DNA from: Psococerastis gibbosa
Lineage: Eukaryota > Arthropoda > Insecta > Psocodea > Psocidae
Assembly (NCBI GenBank): GCA_963971405.1
Contig: OZ020484.1
Span: 11,966,001 to 12,030,000 of the forward strand
DNA length: 64,000 nt
Direction of reading: 5' to 3'
Shown here: in pieces, positions 20,050 to 33,263 of the stretch
Layout of the letters: every line of letters begins with the position of its first letter
Position numbering within the stretch: position 1 is the stretch's first letter
The notes under the pieces: model-generated
What the model was told of the DNA's origin: nothing
Databases searched by the model: none
The model's input: the letters and a program-made list of their open reading frames with translations, nothing else
Program-made: the position numbers and the translations under genes

Positions 20050-20766
20050 TGAAATGAAGGTCAGTTTACAACCTGCCATTGCATGCAAATAAGTTGTATT
20101 ATTAATAGTTTACATATTCCAGATTTTACGTACAATATGATGTTAATTTTATTTTTTGTTGGAATTGGAGTGGTGCAAGGTGCAAGTATTATAGTGCGTT
20201 TTATGGGTAATTAATCATTGATAATTATTGAAATAATTAATTTAAATAAGGAATCATCACGAATCAGTAGAATCCGGGATGTTACGCCGTGGTCGTTCTG
20301 AAAGCGTGCTTCCAAACATTTCGTCAACATCTGCGGTCGACATCTTCAGTGGAACTGCGTAAGTCTGAAGATGTCGACTGCAGACGAAACAGTTGGAAGT
20401 ACGCTTTCAGAACAACCACGGCCTATCATCCCGGAATCTACTGATTCCTAAAGTAACTCCGGCCGTGAAAGCTTTTTTAATTATAAGGAATCATCATATA
20501 GGCCGAAACGAACCATTTATAGTTTTGGTTCTATATTTTCTCATCTTCGATCAAAATACGATCCAACAGATATTTCTTAGGACTTATCAAAGAAAATTGT
20601 TTGCTTCTCTGAGCAAGCTCTTTAATGCAAGAAATAGCCGTATTATTTGTCCGACCATCTTACCATGCAGCTATCTTGGATTCATTTGTATGTGAGGTTC
20701 ATCGGGAGAGATAAACAATAAAATATTAATATCAATACCTTATCAATACCTAATATTATAAAAGAA
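20050..20766. other. ALAD downstream region up to the array edge
   Basis: No gene is seen. It contains the probable ALAD 3' UTR, the palindromic element at 20260-20482, and an AATAAA at 20717-20722, about 670 bp past the stop. The array starts abruptly at 20767. Confidence 0.55.
20260..20482. mobile_element. Palindromic repeat element, copy 2, with 14-bp flanking direct repeat
   Basis: GAATCAGTAGAATCCGGGAT at the left is answered by ATCCCGGAATCTACTGATTC at the right, and the complementarity runs inward through GAAAGCGTGCTTCCAA / TTGGAAGTACGCTTTC to CATCTTCAG / CTGAAGATG. A short non-palindromic tail GGCCGTGAAAGCTTTTTTAA follows. ATAAGGAATCATCA flanks both sides exactly (20246-20259 and 20483-20496). 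The related copy at 2666-2866 shares the tail GCCGTGAAAG. Confidence 0.8.
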
Positions 20767-23700
20767 CAAGTGTCTCCGCCACAGGGGCCCTACGGGCCCC
20801 ACATGGCTCCTACACTTGCGCCTGCCGCGGGCGGCAGCTCGGCCTTCGGCCTCGCGGTCACTGCTCATGGGCACTGATCATGGTGGGTATCGTCATGGGT
20901 GTCAAATGAATCCTCGCGTCGAGAGCTTTTCAATGAGGTATCACACACGATTGTAGCATGAATGGTACGGGAGTTTGAGTTAAAGAAGGAAGAAGAAGAA
21001 TTGAAAAAGGCGTGTTTCGGGGGTAGGGGGGGGGGGAGGACGGTTATTGGCTATAGTTGCCACTTTTTACTAAGAAATTACATGGGGGTGAAGATGGAAC
21101 GAAGTGAAAGTTTACATAAATACGGAGGAGAACCGTAGGAAACTCGGACCAAACGCAGCTCGGCCCTTCGGGCCTCGCCGTCACTGCTTCTGTAAATTAA
21201 GTATTCTGGTGGGTGTCATGGATGTCAAATCAATCGTCGAGTAGAGAGCTGTCCAATGAGGCATCACAAATCATGCTAACATGAATGGAACGATAGTTAT
21301 GAATTAAATAAGGAAGAGGCATGGAAGAAAGGCGAGTTTGTGAGAGGGAGGAGGGTGGATGTTGGAAAAAGTTTTAAATACTTGTTTCAAACCCTCATTT
21401 CAATTGCTTTTATGGACATGTAAGCCATTCATGTCCATTACATATTTTAGGCTGTGGAATTCTTTGTCTTCTGTTTTTCGGTCTTATTACACCTAATTAG
21501 ATATTTATTAATTTTACACTCATGAAACCAATACAGGTTGCTATAAAATTCTTTGCAATGCCAATGAGAGTATGCCAAGCTTTCAAAAGCAGTATCCTGG
21601 GATGAAATGGTTGAAAAAATTATAATACCGTATGTAAAAAATATGGAAAATATCTCATTTGCTGCATTGAAACAGCACTAAGAATAGATATTGTAAAATG
21701 GGCCGATTTGATTTTTTAGATACCCTATGGTATGAAATAAAATATTATGTCATATAAATCTACATAACACAACATAAACCACGGGTAAATAAAACATGAA
21801 ATTAAATGGGATATTTCCCCGATTTTCCTAACTTTTGTGTTTGGACCGAATTTTAAGGGGTTAGGGGGTGTGCTATTTGGAACAGTTTTTGATCGCAATT
21901 CTCGGTATTTAAGAATGAAAAAAATTGGTTGTCTCTAAGTCGGTTGTAAAGGCGGTTTACGGACGATAGTTTAACGTGACAACGCCTAAATTAACTTAAA
22001 TTTAATTAACTAATTAACTTAAATGATATATGGCTGGAAAGAGAAAGAAACGTGGAAAAGCCCGTATAAGCCTTTAAGTAATTTTAATTTTTTATATATA
22101 GGTAGACAATAACGCGGCCGAAAGAGGCCTTTTTTGAGGAAAATCGTGCGCAGCCCCTGGCGTTTTACACCCTCAAAGCCAAAAACACTTGCTTGATTAT
22201 CAAAAGGCATATCATGCCATGAAAGAGGAGGAATGGACGAAGACATGGGTATAATTTAAATTATTAAGATAGGTCTTCCACATAAAAAAATTGCTTTCAA
22301 CCCGCCCACGCAATTCAAATGGGATTGCCGGAAATGCGTCACTTTGTGTTCCACTCCCGTTTTAGGGGTGAAGGTATGAATTTGAAAATATGTGTTTATA
22401 CTCGTTTGAAGCCATAATTAATACTGCTTCTAATGAGACATAGAAAATTAATTTCGGTTGAAAATTGCAGGCTGTGGAATTGAATATCATTTTTTTCGTC
22501 AATATGCACCGAAATTGAATATTAATTAATTTTACGGTCTTAAAAGGAGTATTCTTGGTTTTAATTAGCCTATCTTTGCTGAAAATACTATAATATACAT
22601 TAAGCAATAGTATTTGTTAGTTATTCTTGGGACTTAGTGGTGAAAAAAAATTAATATGCCGAGAAACCGGAAAATATTTATTTATCTATCACATAGCTGC
22701 ATTGAAATAGCTTGAAAAATACGTATTGTATGTGGGGTTTTTTAAACTTTTTTGATTTACTCCAGTATATGGTAAAATATAATGTGTGAAAAAAACATCT
22801 ACATAATACAACATAAGCCACGGAGAAAATAAATACCAAAATCGAACGGGAAATTCCCCCGACCTTTTCATGAAATTTTGTGTTTTGACCGAATTTTCAG
22901 GGGGAAGGGGGTCGAAATTAGTTATTTGTTTGTAGTCGTTTAAAACTTGTAATTAAGCCGCTTACAATAACCGTTGGCCTAAGTTGGATATTACAGACTG
23001 TGTAATTTTTTAACTCTTTCTTGGTCTATATACACCGAAATAGAACATTAATTATATTATATTTTCGGTTTTGAAAGTATAATAGGTGGCCTAAATTAGC
23101 TTGACATTGCTATAGATACTATAGTTAACATCGAACTGTTTCCGTTGGTAATTCTAGGGAAAGAAAGGTGCAAAAAAATTAATATGCCGAAAAACCGGAA
23201 AATAGCCATTTGTCTATCACTTGGCGGCATTGAAATAGCTGGAAGAATACGTATTGTATATTTACCTTTTTCGGATAGCCTATTATATAAGATAATTAAA
23301 GATAAAAAGTCTACTAAACTCAACATAAACCATAGAGAATGTAAACCACCGAAAGTGGACATGAAACATGACCTAAAGAGACACAAATATTCGCAATTTT
23401 GGGATTTTACATTGCGAAAATATGTTGATATTGTACGTTAATTACATGAATCTGATACAGTAGTATAATGAGTGATAGGTTTTATCCATATTAATTACAT
23501 ATTATAGATATAGGAAGCCAAATATATGCCATTTTCAACGTGAAACTTGAAGATATCCACACTGTAGCCAAAATGGTAGGCGTAAATTGGAACATTTGTT
23601 GATTTTTTTTTTTACATTTGTAAACAGTATGTGAAACTGCAAATTTAATTGAAATTTACTTGAAAGCAATGTGGGTGGCTGAAATTACCTTAGCATTGCT

Positions 23701-26563
23701 AAAGATACTATAGTAAACATTAAGCTAGTGCTTCCGTAGGTAAATCCTGGTAATTGCGGGTGCAAAAAAATTAATATGCCGAGAATACTGAAAATAGTCA
23801 TTTATCTATCACTTGGCGGCATTGAAATAGCTCGAAGAATAAGTATTGTATATGGAATTAATAACCTTTTTCGGATAGCCTATTGTCTAAGATAAGATAA
23901 TAAAAGATAAAAAGTCTACTAAACGCAACATTAACCATGGAGTATGTAAAGCACCGAAAGTGGACATGGAATATGCCATCAAAATACACATATATTCGAA
24001 AATTTGGGTTCTGAAATTGGGAAAATATGTTGATAATGTACGATAATTACATTTAGCCGGTACAGTAGTATAATGTGTGATACATTTTTACAATATAAAA
24101 GAATATTATAGAAATAGGAAGCAAAACATAAGCCATTTTCAACATAAAAACATGATGATATCCACTATGTACCCGAAATGGTAGGCCTAAATTGGATGAT
24201 TTGTTGATTGTTTGTTGACATTAGTAAACAACATGCGAAACTGCAAATTTACGATACATTTTGACCACGAAAAAGAAGGTAGATTTTTCGAAATTATCAA
24301 AAACGGGAATATTTTCAGGAATTTAGTGGGAAATTTCGTGTTTGACCCGATTTTACAGGGGGAGGGGGGATGATGAAAACATCCCTTGTATACGCCCCTG
24401 AAAGCATCATTCATACTGCATTCAACGACACATTAAACATCCTCGCGTATTGAAAACTGCAGACAGTGGAATATTTGTAACTGCAGAAACGGGAGAATTC
24501 CTTGAGTTTTTATGTGTCTCGACCGAAATTTCAGGGGGAAGGGGGGAGGAGGAAGTCATTTGTTTGTATTTGTTTAAAAGCTGTATTTGTGCCGCTTATA
24601 ATGAAGCAATAATTGTTGGTCTTACTTGGATATCACAGACCATATAATCTTTTATGGTCTTCATACACTAAAATTGAAAATTAATTTATTTTACGGTATT
24701 GAAAGCATTGTGGGTGGCTTAAATTACCTTAGCATTGCTACAGATGCTATACTTAACATTATGCAAATGCTTCCGTAGTTGAGTCCTGGTAATTGTGGGT
24801 GCAAAAAAATTAATATGCCGAGAATACGGAAAATAGTCATTTTTCTATCACTTGGCGGCAATGAAATAACTGGAAGAATACGTAATGTATATGGGGTTAT
24901 TTGACCTTTTTAGATACCATATAGTATTAGATAAGATAATAAAAGATAAAAACGTCTACTAAACGCAACATAAACCACGGAGTATGTAAACCACCGAAAG
25001 TGGACGTGAAACATGCCTTTAAAATACACATATAATCGAAACTTTGGGTTCTTAAATTAGAAAAATATGATGATATTGTACGTTAATTACATGAATCTGG
25101 TATACATTTTATCCATATAAAGTGCATATTGTAGAAATAGGAAGCAAAACATTGGCCATTTTTAACGTGAAACTTAACATTATGCAAATGCTTCCGTAGT
25201 TGAGTCCTGGTAATTGTGGGTGCAAAAAAATTAATATGCCGAGTATAAGGAAAATAGTCATTTTTCTATCACTTGGTGGCAATGAAATAACTGGAAGAAT
25301 ACGTAATGTATATGGGGTTATTTGACCTTTTTAGATACCATATAGTATAAGATAAGATAATAAAATATAAAAACGTCTACTAAACGCAACATAAACCACG
25401 GAGTATGTAAACCACCGAAAGTGGACGTGAAATATGCCTTAAAAATACACATATAATTGAAAATTTGGGTTCTTAAATTGGAAAAATATGTTGATATTGT
25501 ACGTTAATTACATTAAACCGGTACAGTAGTATAATGTGTGATACATTTTATCCATGTAAAATAAATATTATAGAAATAGGAAGCAAAACATTGGCCATTT
25601 TTAACGTGAAACTTGAAGATATGCACACTGCAACCGAAATGGTAGGCCTAAATTGGATGATTTGTTGGTTGTTTGTTTATATTAGTAAACATCATGCGAA
25701 ACTGCAAATTAACAAAACATTTTCACCCCTAAAATAAGGGTAGATTTTTCGAGATGATCGAAAACGGGAATAATTTTGAGAACATCGCGTGAAATTTCGT
25801 GTTTGACCCGATTTTAAAGGGGGAGAGAGGATGATGGAACCACCCCTTGTATACTCGGGTGCAACCCCTATTTATAGTGCCTTTAGCGACCCCTTAACTA
25901 TTCATGTCGGTTAAAAATTGCAGGCTGTGGAATTTTTTATCTCAAAGCATGCACGGCAGGGTATACCCTTTTCCCCCATGTAGGCCTCTTGCACACCCCC
26001 CTTACATACCTAGCTGTGGGGAAACTGGTAGACTGACAGCAATATAACTTACACAGCTGTAAAGAGCAAGGATAGTGGAAAGTAGCAAGGTGTTTTAAAT
26101 TTTTCGAATCAATTTTTTTCCCGCGGAAATTGCCCCCGAAAAACGGGTTTTTTCGTCGAAAACGGGCATTTTTTCGCATTTTTGCCCTTTTTCACTTTGC
26201 TAATTATCTGGAAGCCGTCAGATTTTACATAGGTATGAGACCTGGGGGGAAAGTTGGGGAAAGGTTGGCCGAATAGCGCTACGAAGCCATTTTGGCCGCA
26301 GCGGATCTCAATTTTTTGTTATCGCGTTTTCCGCAGCATAGGAAAACCAATGTAAAATGTGCACTTTTTTTGGCAATTTTGCAGGGGTTGGGGAAAAATG
26401 TCATAACTGGGCCAATTTTGGCCCGATTGGGATGATTCTATTTTTCCCCCACTCGACTTAGTCCTATCTATCTTTTAAGACCATTTGTCGGGCGGCAGCT
26501 CGGGCTGCGCCCTCGCAGTTATTGATGAGTGAGTGGTCGTAGGTGGGTTCTATTAAGTTATAA
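20767..26563. repeat. Tandem array unit 1 (5,797 bp)
   Basis: It starts CAAGTGTCTCCGCCACAGG, an imperfect hairpin around GGGGCCCTACGGGCCCC. Two GC-rich head monomers follow (GCAGCTCGGCCTTCGGCC, about 20830 and 21150), then AT-rich monomers sharing TTAATATGCCGAGAA, GGCGGCATTGAAATAGC and GAAGAATACGTATTGTAT. A tail block (25940-26563) ends CTATTAAGTTATAA. Compared with unit 5 it lacks about 1.9 kb (fusion of two monomers near 22610-22690) and has a 421-bp tandem duplication (24751-25171 and 25172-25592). No gene is recognised in it. A G-run lies near 21026-21040. Confidence 0.9.
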
Positions 26564-29500
26564 CAAGTGTCTCCGCCACAGGGGCCCTACGGGCCCCACA
26601 TGGCTCCTACACTTGCGCCTGCCGCGGGCGGCAGCTCGGCCTTCGGCCTCGCGGTCACTGCTCATGAGCACTGATCATGGTGGGTATCCTCATGGGTGTC
26701 AAATGAATCCTCGCGTCGAGAGCTTTCCAATGAGCTATCACACACGATTGTATCATGAATGGTACGGGAGTTATGAGTTAAAGAAGGAAGAAGAATTGAA
26801 AAAGGCGTGTTTGGGGGGGGGGGGAGGACGGTTATTGGCTATAGTTGCCACTTTTTACTAAGAAATTACATGGGGGTGAAGATGGAACGCAGTGAAAGTT
26901 TACTTAAATACGGAGGAGAACCGTAGGAAACTCGGACCAAACGCAGCTCGGCCCTTCGGGCCTCGCCGTCACTGCTTCTGTAAATTATGTATTGTGGGGT
27001 GTCATGGATGTCAAATCAATCGTCGAGTAGAGAGCTGTCCAATGAGGCATCACACATCATGCTAACATGAATGGAACGATAGTTAAGAATTAAAGAAGGA
27101 AGAGGAATGGAAAAAAGGCGAGTTTGTGAGAGGGAAGAGGGTGGATGTTGGAAAAAATTTTAAATACTCGTTTCAAACCCTCATTTCAATTGCTTTTATG
27201 GACATGTAAGCCATTCAAGTCCATTACAAATTTTAGGCTGTGGAATTGTTTTTCATCTGTTGTTCGGTCTTATTAAACCTAATTGGATATTAATTAATTT
27301 TACAGTCATGACACCAATACAGGTTGCTATAGAATTCTTAGCAATGCCAATGATAGTATGCCAAGCTTTCAAAAGCAGTATCCTGGGATGAAATGGTTGA
27401 AAAAATTATAATTCCGTATGTAAAAAATATGGAAAATATCTCATTTCCTGCATTGAAACAGCACTAAGAATAGATATTGTAAAATGGGCCGATTTGATTT
27501 TTTAGATACCCTACGGTATGAAATAAAATATTATGTCATATAAATCTACATAACACAGCAAGAACCACGGGTAAATAAAAATTGAAATGAAATGGGATAT
27601 TTCCCCGACTTTTCCTTTAACTTTTGTGTTTGGACCAAATTTTAAGGGGTTAGGGGTGTGCTACTTTAAACAGTTTTTGATAGCAATTCTCAGTATTTAA
27701 GGATGAAAAAAAATTGGTTGTCTCTATAAGTCGGTTGTAAAGGCGGTTTACGGACGATAGTTTAACGTGACAACGCCTAAATTAACTTAAATTTAATTAA
27801 CTAATTAATTTAAATGATATATGGCTGGAAAGGGAAAGAAACGTGAAAAAGCCCGTATAAGCCTTTAAGTAATTTTAATTTTTTATATATAGGTAGACAA
27901 TAACTATCACATAGCTGCATTGAAACAGCTTGAAGCATACGTATTGCGTGTGGGGGTTTTAAAATATTTTGATTTAATACAGTACATGTTAAAGTAATTC
28001 GTGATAAAAACATGCAGCTACAAAATGCAACATAAGCCACGGAGTAAATAAATACCAATATCAAACGGGAGATTTCCCCGACCTTTTCATGAAATTTTGG
28101 GTTTTGACCGAATTTTCAGAGGGAAGGGGGTTAAAAGTAGTTATATGTCTGCATTTTTTTAAAACCTGTATTTAAGCCGCTTATAATGAGGCAGTAACCG
28201 TGTTGCCCTAAGTTGGATATTACAGGCAGAATTATTTTTTAACTCTTTTTTCGTCTATATACACCGAAATTGAACATTTATACTTTTTACGGTTGAAAAG
28301 CAAAATAGGTGGCCTAAATTAGTTTGACACTGCTATAGATACTATAGTTAACATTAAGCAACAGTTTCCGTTGGTTATTCTAGGGAAAAAAGGGTGCAAA
28401 AAAGAAATTGATGTTCGAGAATACAGAAAATAGTCATTTATCTATTGAAATTGAAATAGCTCGAAGAATACGTAGTGTATTTGGGGTTATTTGACTTTTT
28501 TGGTTAGTTTATAGTATAAGCTAAGATAATAAAAGATAAAAACGTCTACTAAACGCAATGTGGGTGGCTGTATATATTTTTTGTCTGTTTATTCGTGTTA
28601 ATACACCTAAATTGAATATTACTTATTTTTAGGGTTTTCAAAGTATGCAGAATTACTTAAAATGACTCATCATCGTTGCTACAGATATTTTGCCAAACAT
28701 TAACCAATATAGTTTTTGTTATGGCTGCAAAAAAATTAATCTGCCGAAAAACCGGAAAATAGTCATTTTTCTATTAAGTAGCGGCATTGAAATAGCCCGA
28801 AGAATGCATATTGTATATGGGCCTATTTGACCTTATAAAGTAATGTGTGATATAACCATCGACATAACACAACATAAACCACGGAGTAAATAAAAAATTA
28901 AATCAAATGAGATATTTCCCTGACTTTTTCTTGAAATTTTGCGTTTTGGTCGAATTTTCTGGAGGAAGGGGGTTGATGGATGTTATGTGTTTATATTTGT
29001 TTCAAACCTTTATATTTGCTGCTTATAATGAGCGAATAATTGTTGGCTTAACCTGTTTATTGCAGGCCGTATAATTTTTTGTCTATTTATTGGGGTTAAT
29101 GCACCCAAATTGAATATGAATTATTTTTACGGGTCTGAAAGTAAGACGGGTGACTTGAAACGACTCATCATTGCTATAGATACTTCGCTTAACATTTAGT
29201 AACCGTATTTGTTAGCAATTTCAGATATTTAAGGGTGCAAAAAAAGTTAATATGCCGAGATTCGGAAAATAGTTATTATTCTATCATACGGCGGCATTGA
29301 AATAGCTGGAAGACAACGTATTGTATGTGGGGTTATTTGTCCTTCTTGGATTGCCTATTGTATTAACTAAAATATTGTGTGCCAACGACATCAACAATTG
29401 ACAACATAACCCACGGAGTCAAGAAATACCAAAATTGAACTGGAGATTTCCCCGAAATGTTCTTGATTTTTTTTTTTTTTTACCGAATTTCAAAGGGAAG

Positions 29501-32500
29501 GGGGTTGTTGAAAGTTACGTCTTTATACTCGTGTCCAACCTATGTTTATGCCGCTTATAATGAAGTTGTAACTTAAGTTGAATGCTTTTTATATAAATTT
29601 TTCGTCAATATGCACCGAAATTGAATATTAATTAATTTTACGGTCTTGAAAGCAGTATAGGTGGCTTTAATTAGCCTAACATTGCTACAGATACTATAGT
29701 ATACATAAAGCAATAGTATTTGTTAGTATTCCTGGGACTTAGTGGTGAAAAAAAATTAATATGCCGAGAAACCGGAAAATATTTATTTATCTACCACATA
29801 GCTGCATTGAAATAGCTTGAAGAATACGTATTGTATGTGGGGGTTTTTAAACTTTTTTTGATTTACTCCAGTATATGGTAAAACCTTATGTGTGAAAAAT
29901 ACATCTACAAAATACAACATAAGCCACGGTGAAAATAAATACCAAAATCGAAGGGGAGATTCCCCCGACCTTTTCATGAAATTTTGTGTTTTGACCGAAT
30001 TTTCAGGGGGAAGGGGGTCGAAAGTAGTTATGTGTTTGTAATCGTTTAAAACTTGTAACTAAGCCGCTTAAAATAACCGTTGGCCTAAGTTGGATATTGC
30101 AGACTGTGTAATTTTTTAACTCTTTCTTGGTCTATATACACCGAAATAGAACATTAATTATATTATATTTTCGGTTTTGAAAGCATAATAGGTGGCCTAA
30201 ATTAGCTTGACATTGCTATAGATACTATAGTTAACATTAAACTGTTTCCGTTGGTAATTCTAGGGAAAGAAGGGTGCAAAAAAATTAATATGCCGAAAAA
30301 CCGGAAAATAGCCATTTGTCTATCACTTGGCGGCATTGAAATAGCTGGAAGAATACGTATTGTATATGGGATTATTTACCTTTTTCGGATAGCCTATTAT
30401 ATAAGATAATAAAAGATAAAAAGTCTACTAAACTCAACATAAACCATAGAGAATGTAAACCACCGAAAGTGGACATGAAACATGCCCTAAAAAGACACAA
30501 ATATTCCCAATTTTGGGATTTTACATTGCAAAAATATGTTGATATTGTACGTTAATTACATGAATCTGATACAGTAGTATAATGAGTGATAGGTTTTATC
30601 CATATTAATTACATATTATAGATATAGGAAGCCAAATATATGCCATTTTCAACGTGAAACTTGAAGATATCCACACTGTAGCCAAAATGGTAGGCGTAAA
30701 TTGGAACATTTGTTGATTTTTTGTTTACATTTGGAAACTGTATGTGAAACTGCAAATTTACTTGAAATTTACTTGAAAGCAATGTGGGTGGCTGAAATTA
30801 CCTTAGCATTGCTAAAGATACTATAGTAAACATTAAGCTAGTGCTTCCGTAGGTAAATCCTGGTAATTGCGGGTGCAAAAAAATTAATATGCCGAGAATA
30901 CTGAAAATAGTCATTTATCTATCACTTGGCGGCATTGAAATAGCTCGAAGAATAAGTATTGTATATGGAATTAATAACCTTTTTCGGATAGCCTATTGTC
31001 TAAGATAAGATAATAAAAGATAAAAAGTCTACTAAACGCAACATTAACCATGGAGTATGTAAAGCACCGAAAGTGGACATGAAATATGCCATCAAAATAC
31101 ACATATATTCGAAAATTTGGGTTCTGAAATTGGGAAAATATGTTGATATTGTACGATAATTACATTTAACCGGTACAGTAGTATAATGTGTGATACATTT
31201 TTACAATATAAAAGAATATTATAGAAATAGGAAGCAAAACATAAGCCATTTTCAACATAAAAACATGATGATATCCACTATGTACCCGAAATGGTAGGCC
31301 TAAATTGGATGATTTGTTGATTGTTTGTTGACATTAGTAAACAACATGCGAAACTGCAAATTTACGATACATTTTGACCACGAAAAAGGAGATAGATTTT
31401 TCGAAATTATCAAAAACGGGAATATTTTCAGGAATTTAGTGGGAAATCTCGTGTTTGACCCGATTTTACAGGGGGAGGGGGATGATGAAAACATCCCTTG
31501 TATACGCCCCTGAAAGCATCATTCATACTGCATTCAACGACACATTAAACATCCTCGCGTATTGAAAACTGCAGACAGTGGAATATTTGTAACTGCAGAA
31601 ACGGGAGAATTCCTTGAGTTTTTATGTGTCTCGACCGAAATTTCAGGGGGAAGGGGGGAGGAGGAAGTCATTTGTTTGTATTTGTTTAAAAGCTGTATTT
31701 GTGCCGCTTATAATGAAGCAATAATTGTTGGTCTTACTTGGATATCACAGACCATATAATTTTTTAACTCTTTTATGGTCTTCATGCACTAAAATTGAAA
31801 ATTAATTTATTTTACGGTATCGAAAGCATTGTGGGTGGCTTAAATTACCTTAGCATTGCTACAGATGCAATACTAAACATTATGCAAATGCTTCCGTAGT
31901 TGAGTCCTGGTAATTGTGGGTGCAAAAAAATTAATATGCCGAGAATACGGAAAATAGTCATTTTTCTATCACTTGGCGGCAATGAAATAACTGGAAGAAT
32001 ACGTAATGTATATGGGGTTATTTGACCTTTTTAGATACCATATAGTATTAGATAAGATAATAAAAGATAAAAACGTCTACTAAACGCAACATAAACCACG
32101 GAGTATGTAAACCACCGAAAGTGGACGTGAAACATGCCCTAAAAATACACATATAATCGAAAATTTGGGTTCTTAAATTGGGAAAATATGTTGATATTGT
32201 ACGTTAATTACATGAATCTGGTACAGTAGTATAATGATTGATAGGTTTTATCCATGTAAAGTGCATATTGTAGAAATAGGAAGCAAAACATTGGCCATTT
32301 TTAACGTGAAACTTGAAGATATCGACACTGTAGCCGAAATGCTAGACTTAAATTGTATGATTTGTTGACAACTTGTTTACATTAGTTAACAACATGCAAA
32401 ACTGCAAATTTAAAAAACATTTTCACCCCTAGAATAAGGGTAGATTTTTCGAAATGATGGAAAACGGGAATAATTTTGAGAATATCGCGTGAAATTTCGT

Positions 32501-33263
32501 GTTTGACCCGATTTTAAAGGGGGAGGGGGGATGATGGAACCACCCCTTGTATACTCTGGTGCAACCCCTATTCATAGTGCCTTTAGGGACACATTAACTA
32601 TTCATGTTGGTTAAAAATTGCAGGCTGTGGAATTTTTTATCTCTAAGCATGCACAGCAGGGTATACCCTTTTCCCGCATGTAGGCCTCTTGCACACCCCC
32701 CTTACATACCTAGCTGTGGGGAAACTGGTAGACCGACAGCAATATAACTTACACAGTTGTAAAGAGCAAGGATAGTGGAAAGTAGCAAAGTGGTTTTAAA
32801 TTTTTTGAATCAATTTTTTTCCCGCGAAAATCGTCCCCGAAAAACGCGTTTTTTCGTCGAAAATGGGCATTTTTTCGCATTTTTGCCCTTTTTCACTTTG
32901 CTAATTATCTGGAAGCCGTCAGATTTTACATAGGTATGAGACCTGGGGGGAAAGTTGGGGAAAGGTTGACCGAATAGCGCTACGAAGCCATTTTGGCCGC
33001 AGCGGATCTCAATTTTTTTTTATCGCGTTTTCCGCAGCATAGGAAAACCAATGTAAAATGTGCACTTTTTTGGCAATTTTGCAGGGGTTGGGGAAAAATG
33101 TCATAACTGGGCCAATTTTGGCCCGATTGGGATGATTCTATTTTTCCCCCACTCGACTTAGTCCTATCTATCTTTTAAGACCATTTGTCGAGCGGCAGCT
33201 CGGGCTGCGCCCTCGCAGTTATTGATGAGTGAGTGGTCGTAGGTGGGTTCTATTAAGTTATAA
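26564..33263. repeat. Tandem array unit 2 (6,700 bp)
   Basis: It has the same head, monomer series and tail as the other units. Successive copies of the box TTAAT(A/C)TGCCG start at 28736, 29247, 29756, 30285, 30884 and 31931. Spacing is therefore 509-599 bp, with one interval of about twice that. At 27899 the sequence jumps from GGTAGACAATAAC straight to TATCACATAGCTGC, omitting about 575 bp present in units 4 and 5. The same junction occurs in unit 3. No real gene is seen. Confidence 0.9.

Noticed and set aside
23145..23441. 98-codon ORF repeated identically at 43513-43809
   Set aside because: The identity reflects the unit 1 / unit 4 mosaic. The ORF is disrupted in units 2, 3 and 5 and has no recognisable motif.
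28736..31950. CENP-B-box-like motif in the conserved monomer box GCCGAGAA-CCGGAAAATAG
   Set aside because: The core CENP-B pattern (TTCG then A then CGGG at fixed spacing) is not matched, so a centromeric protein site cannot be claimed.
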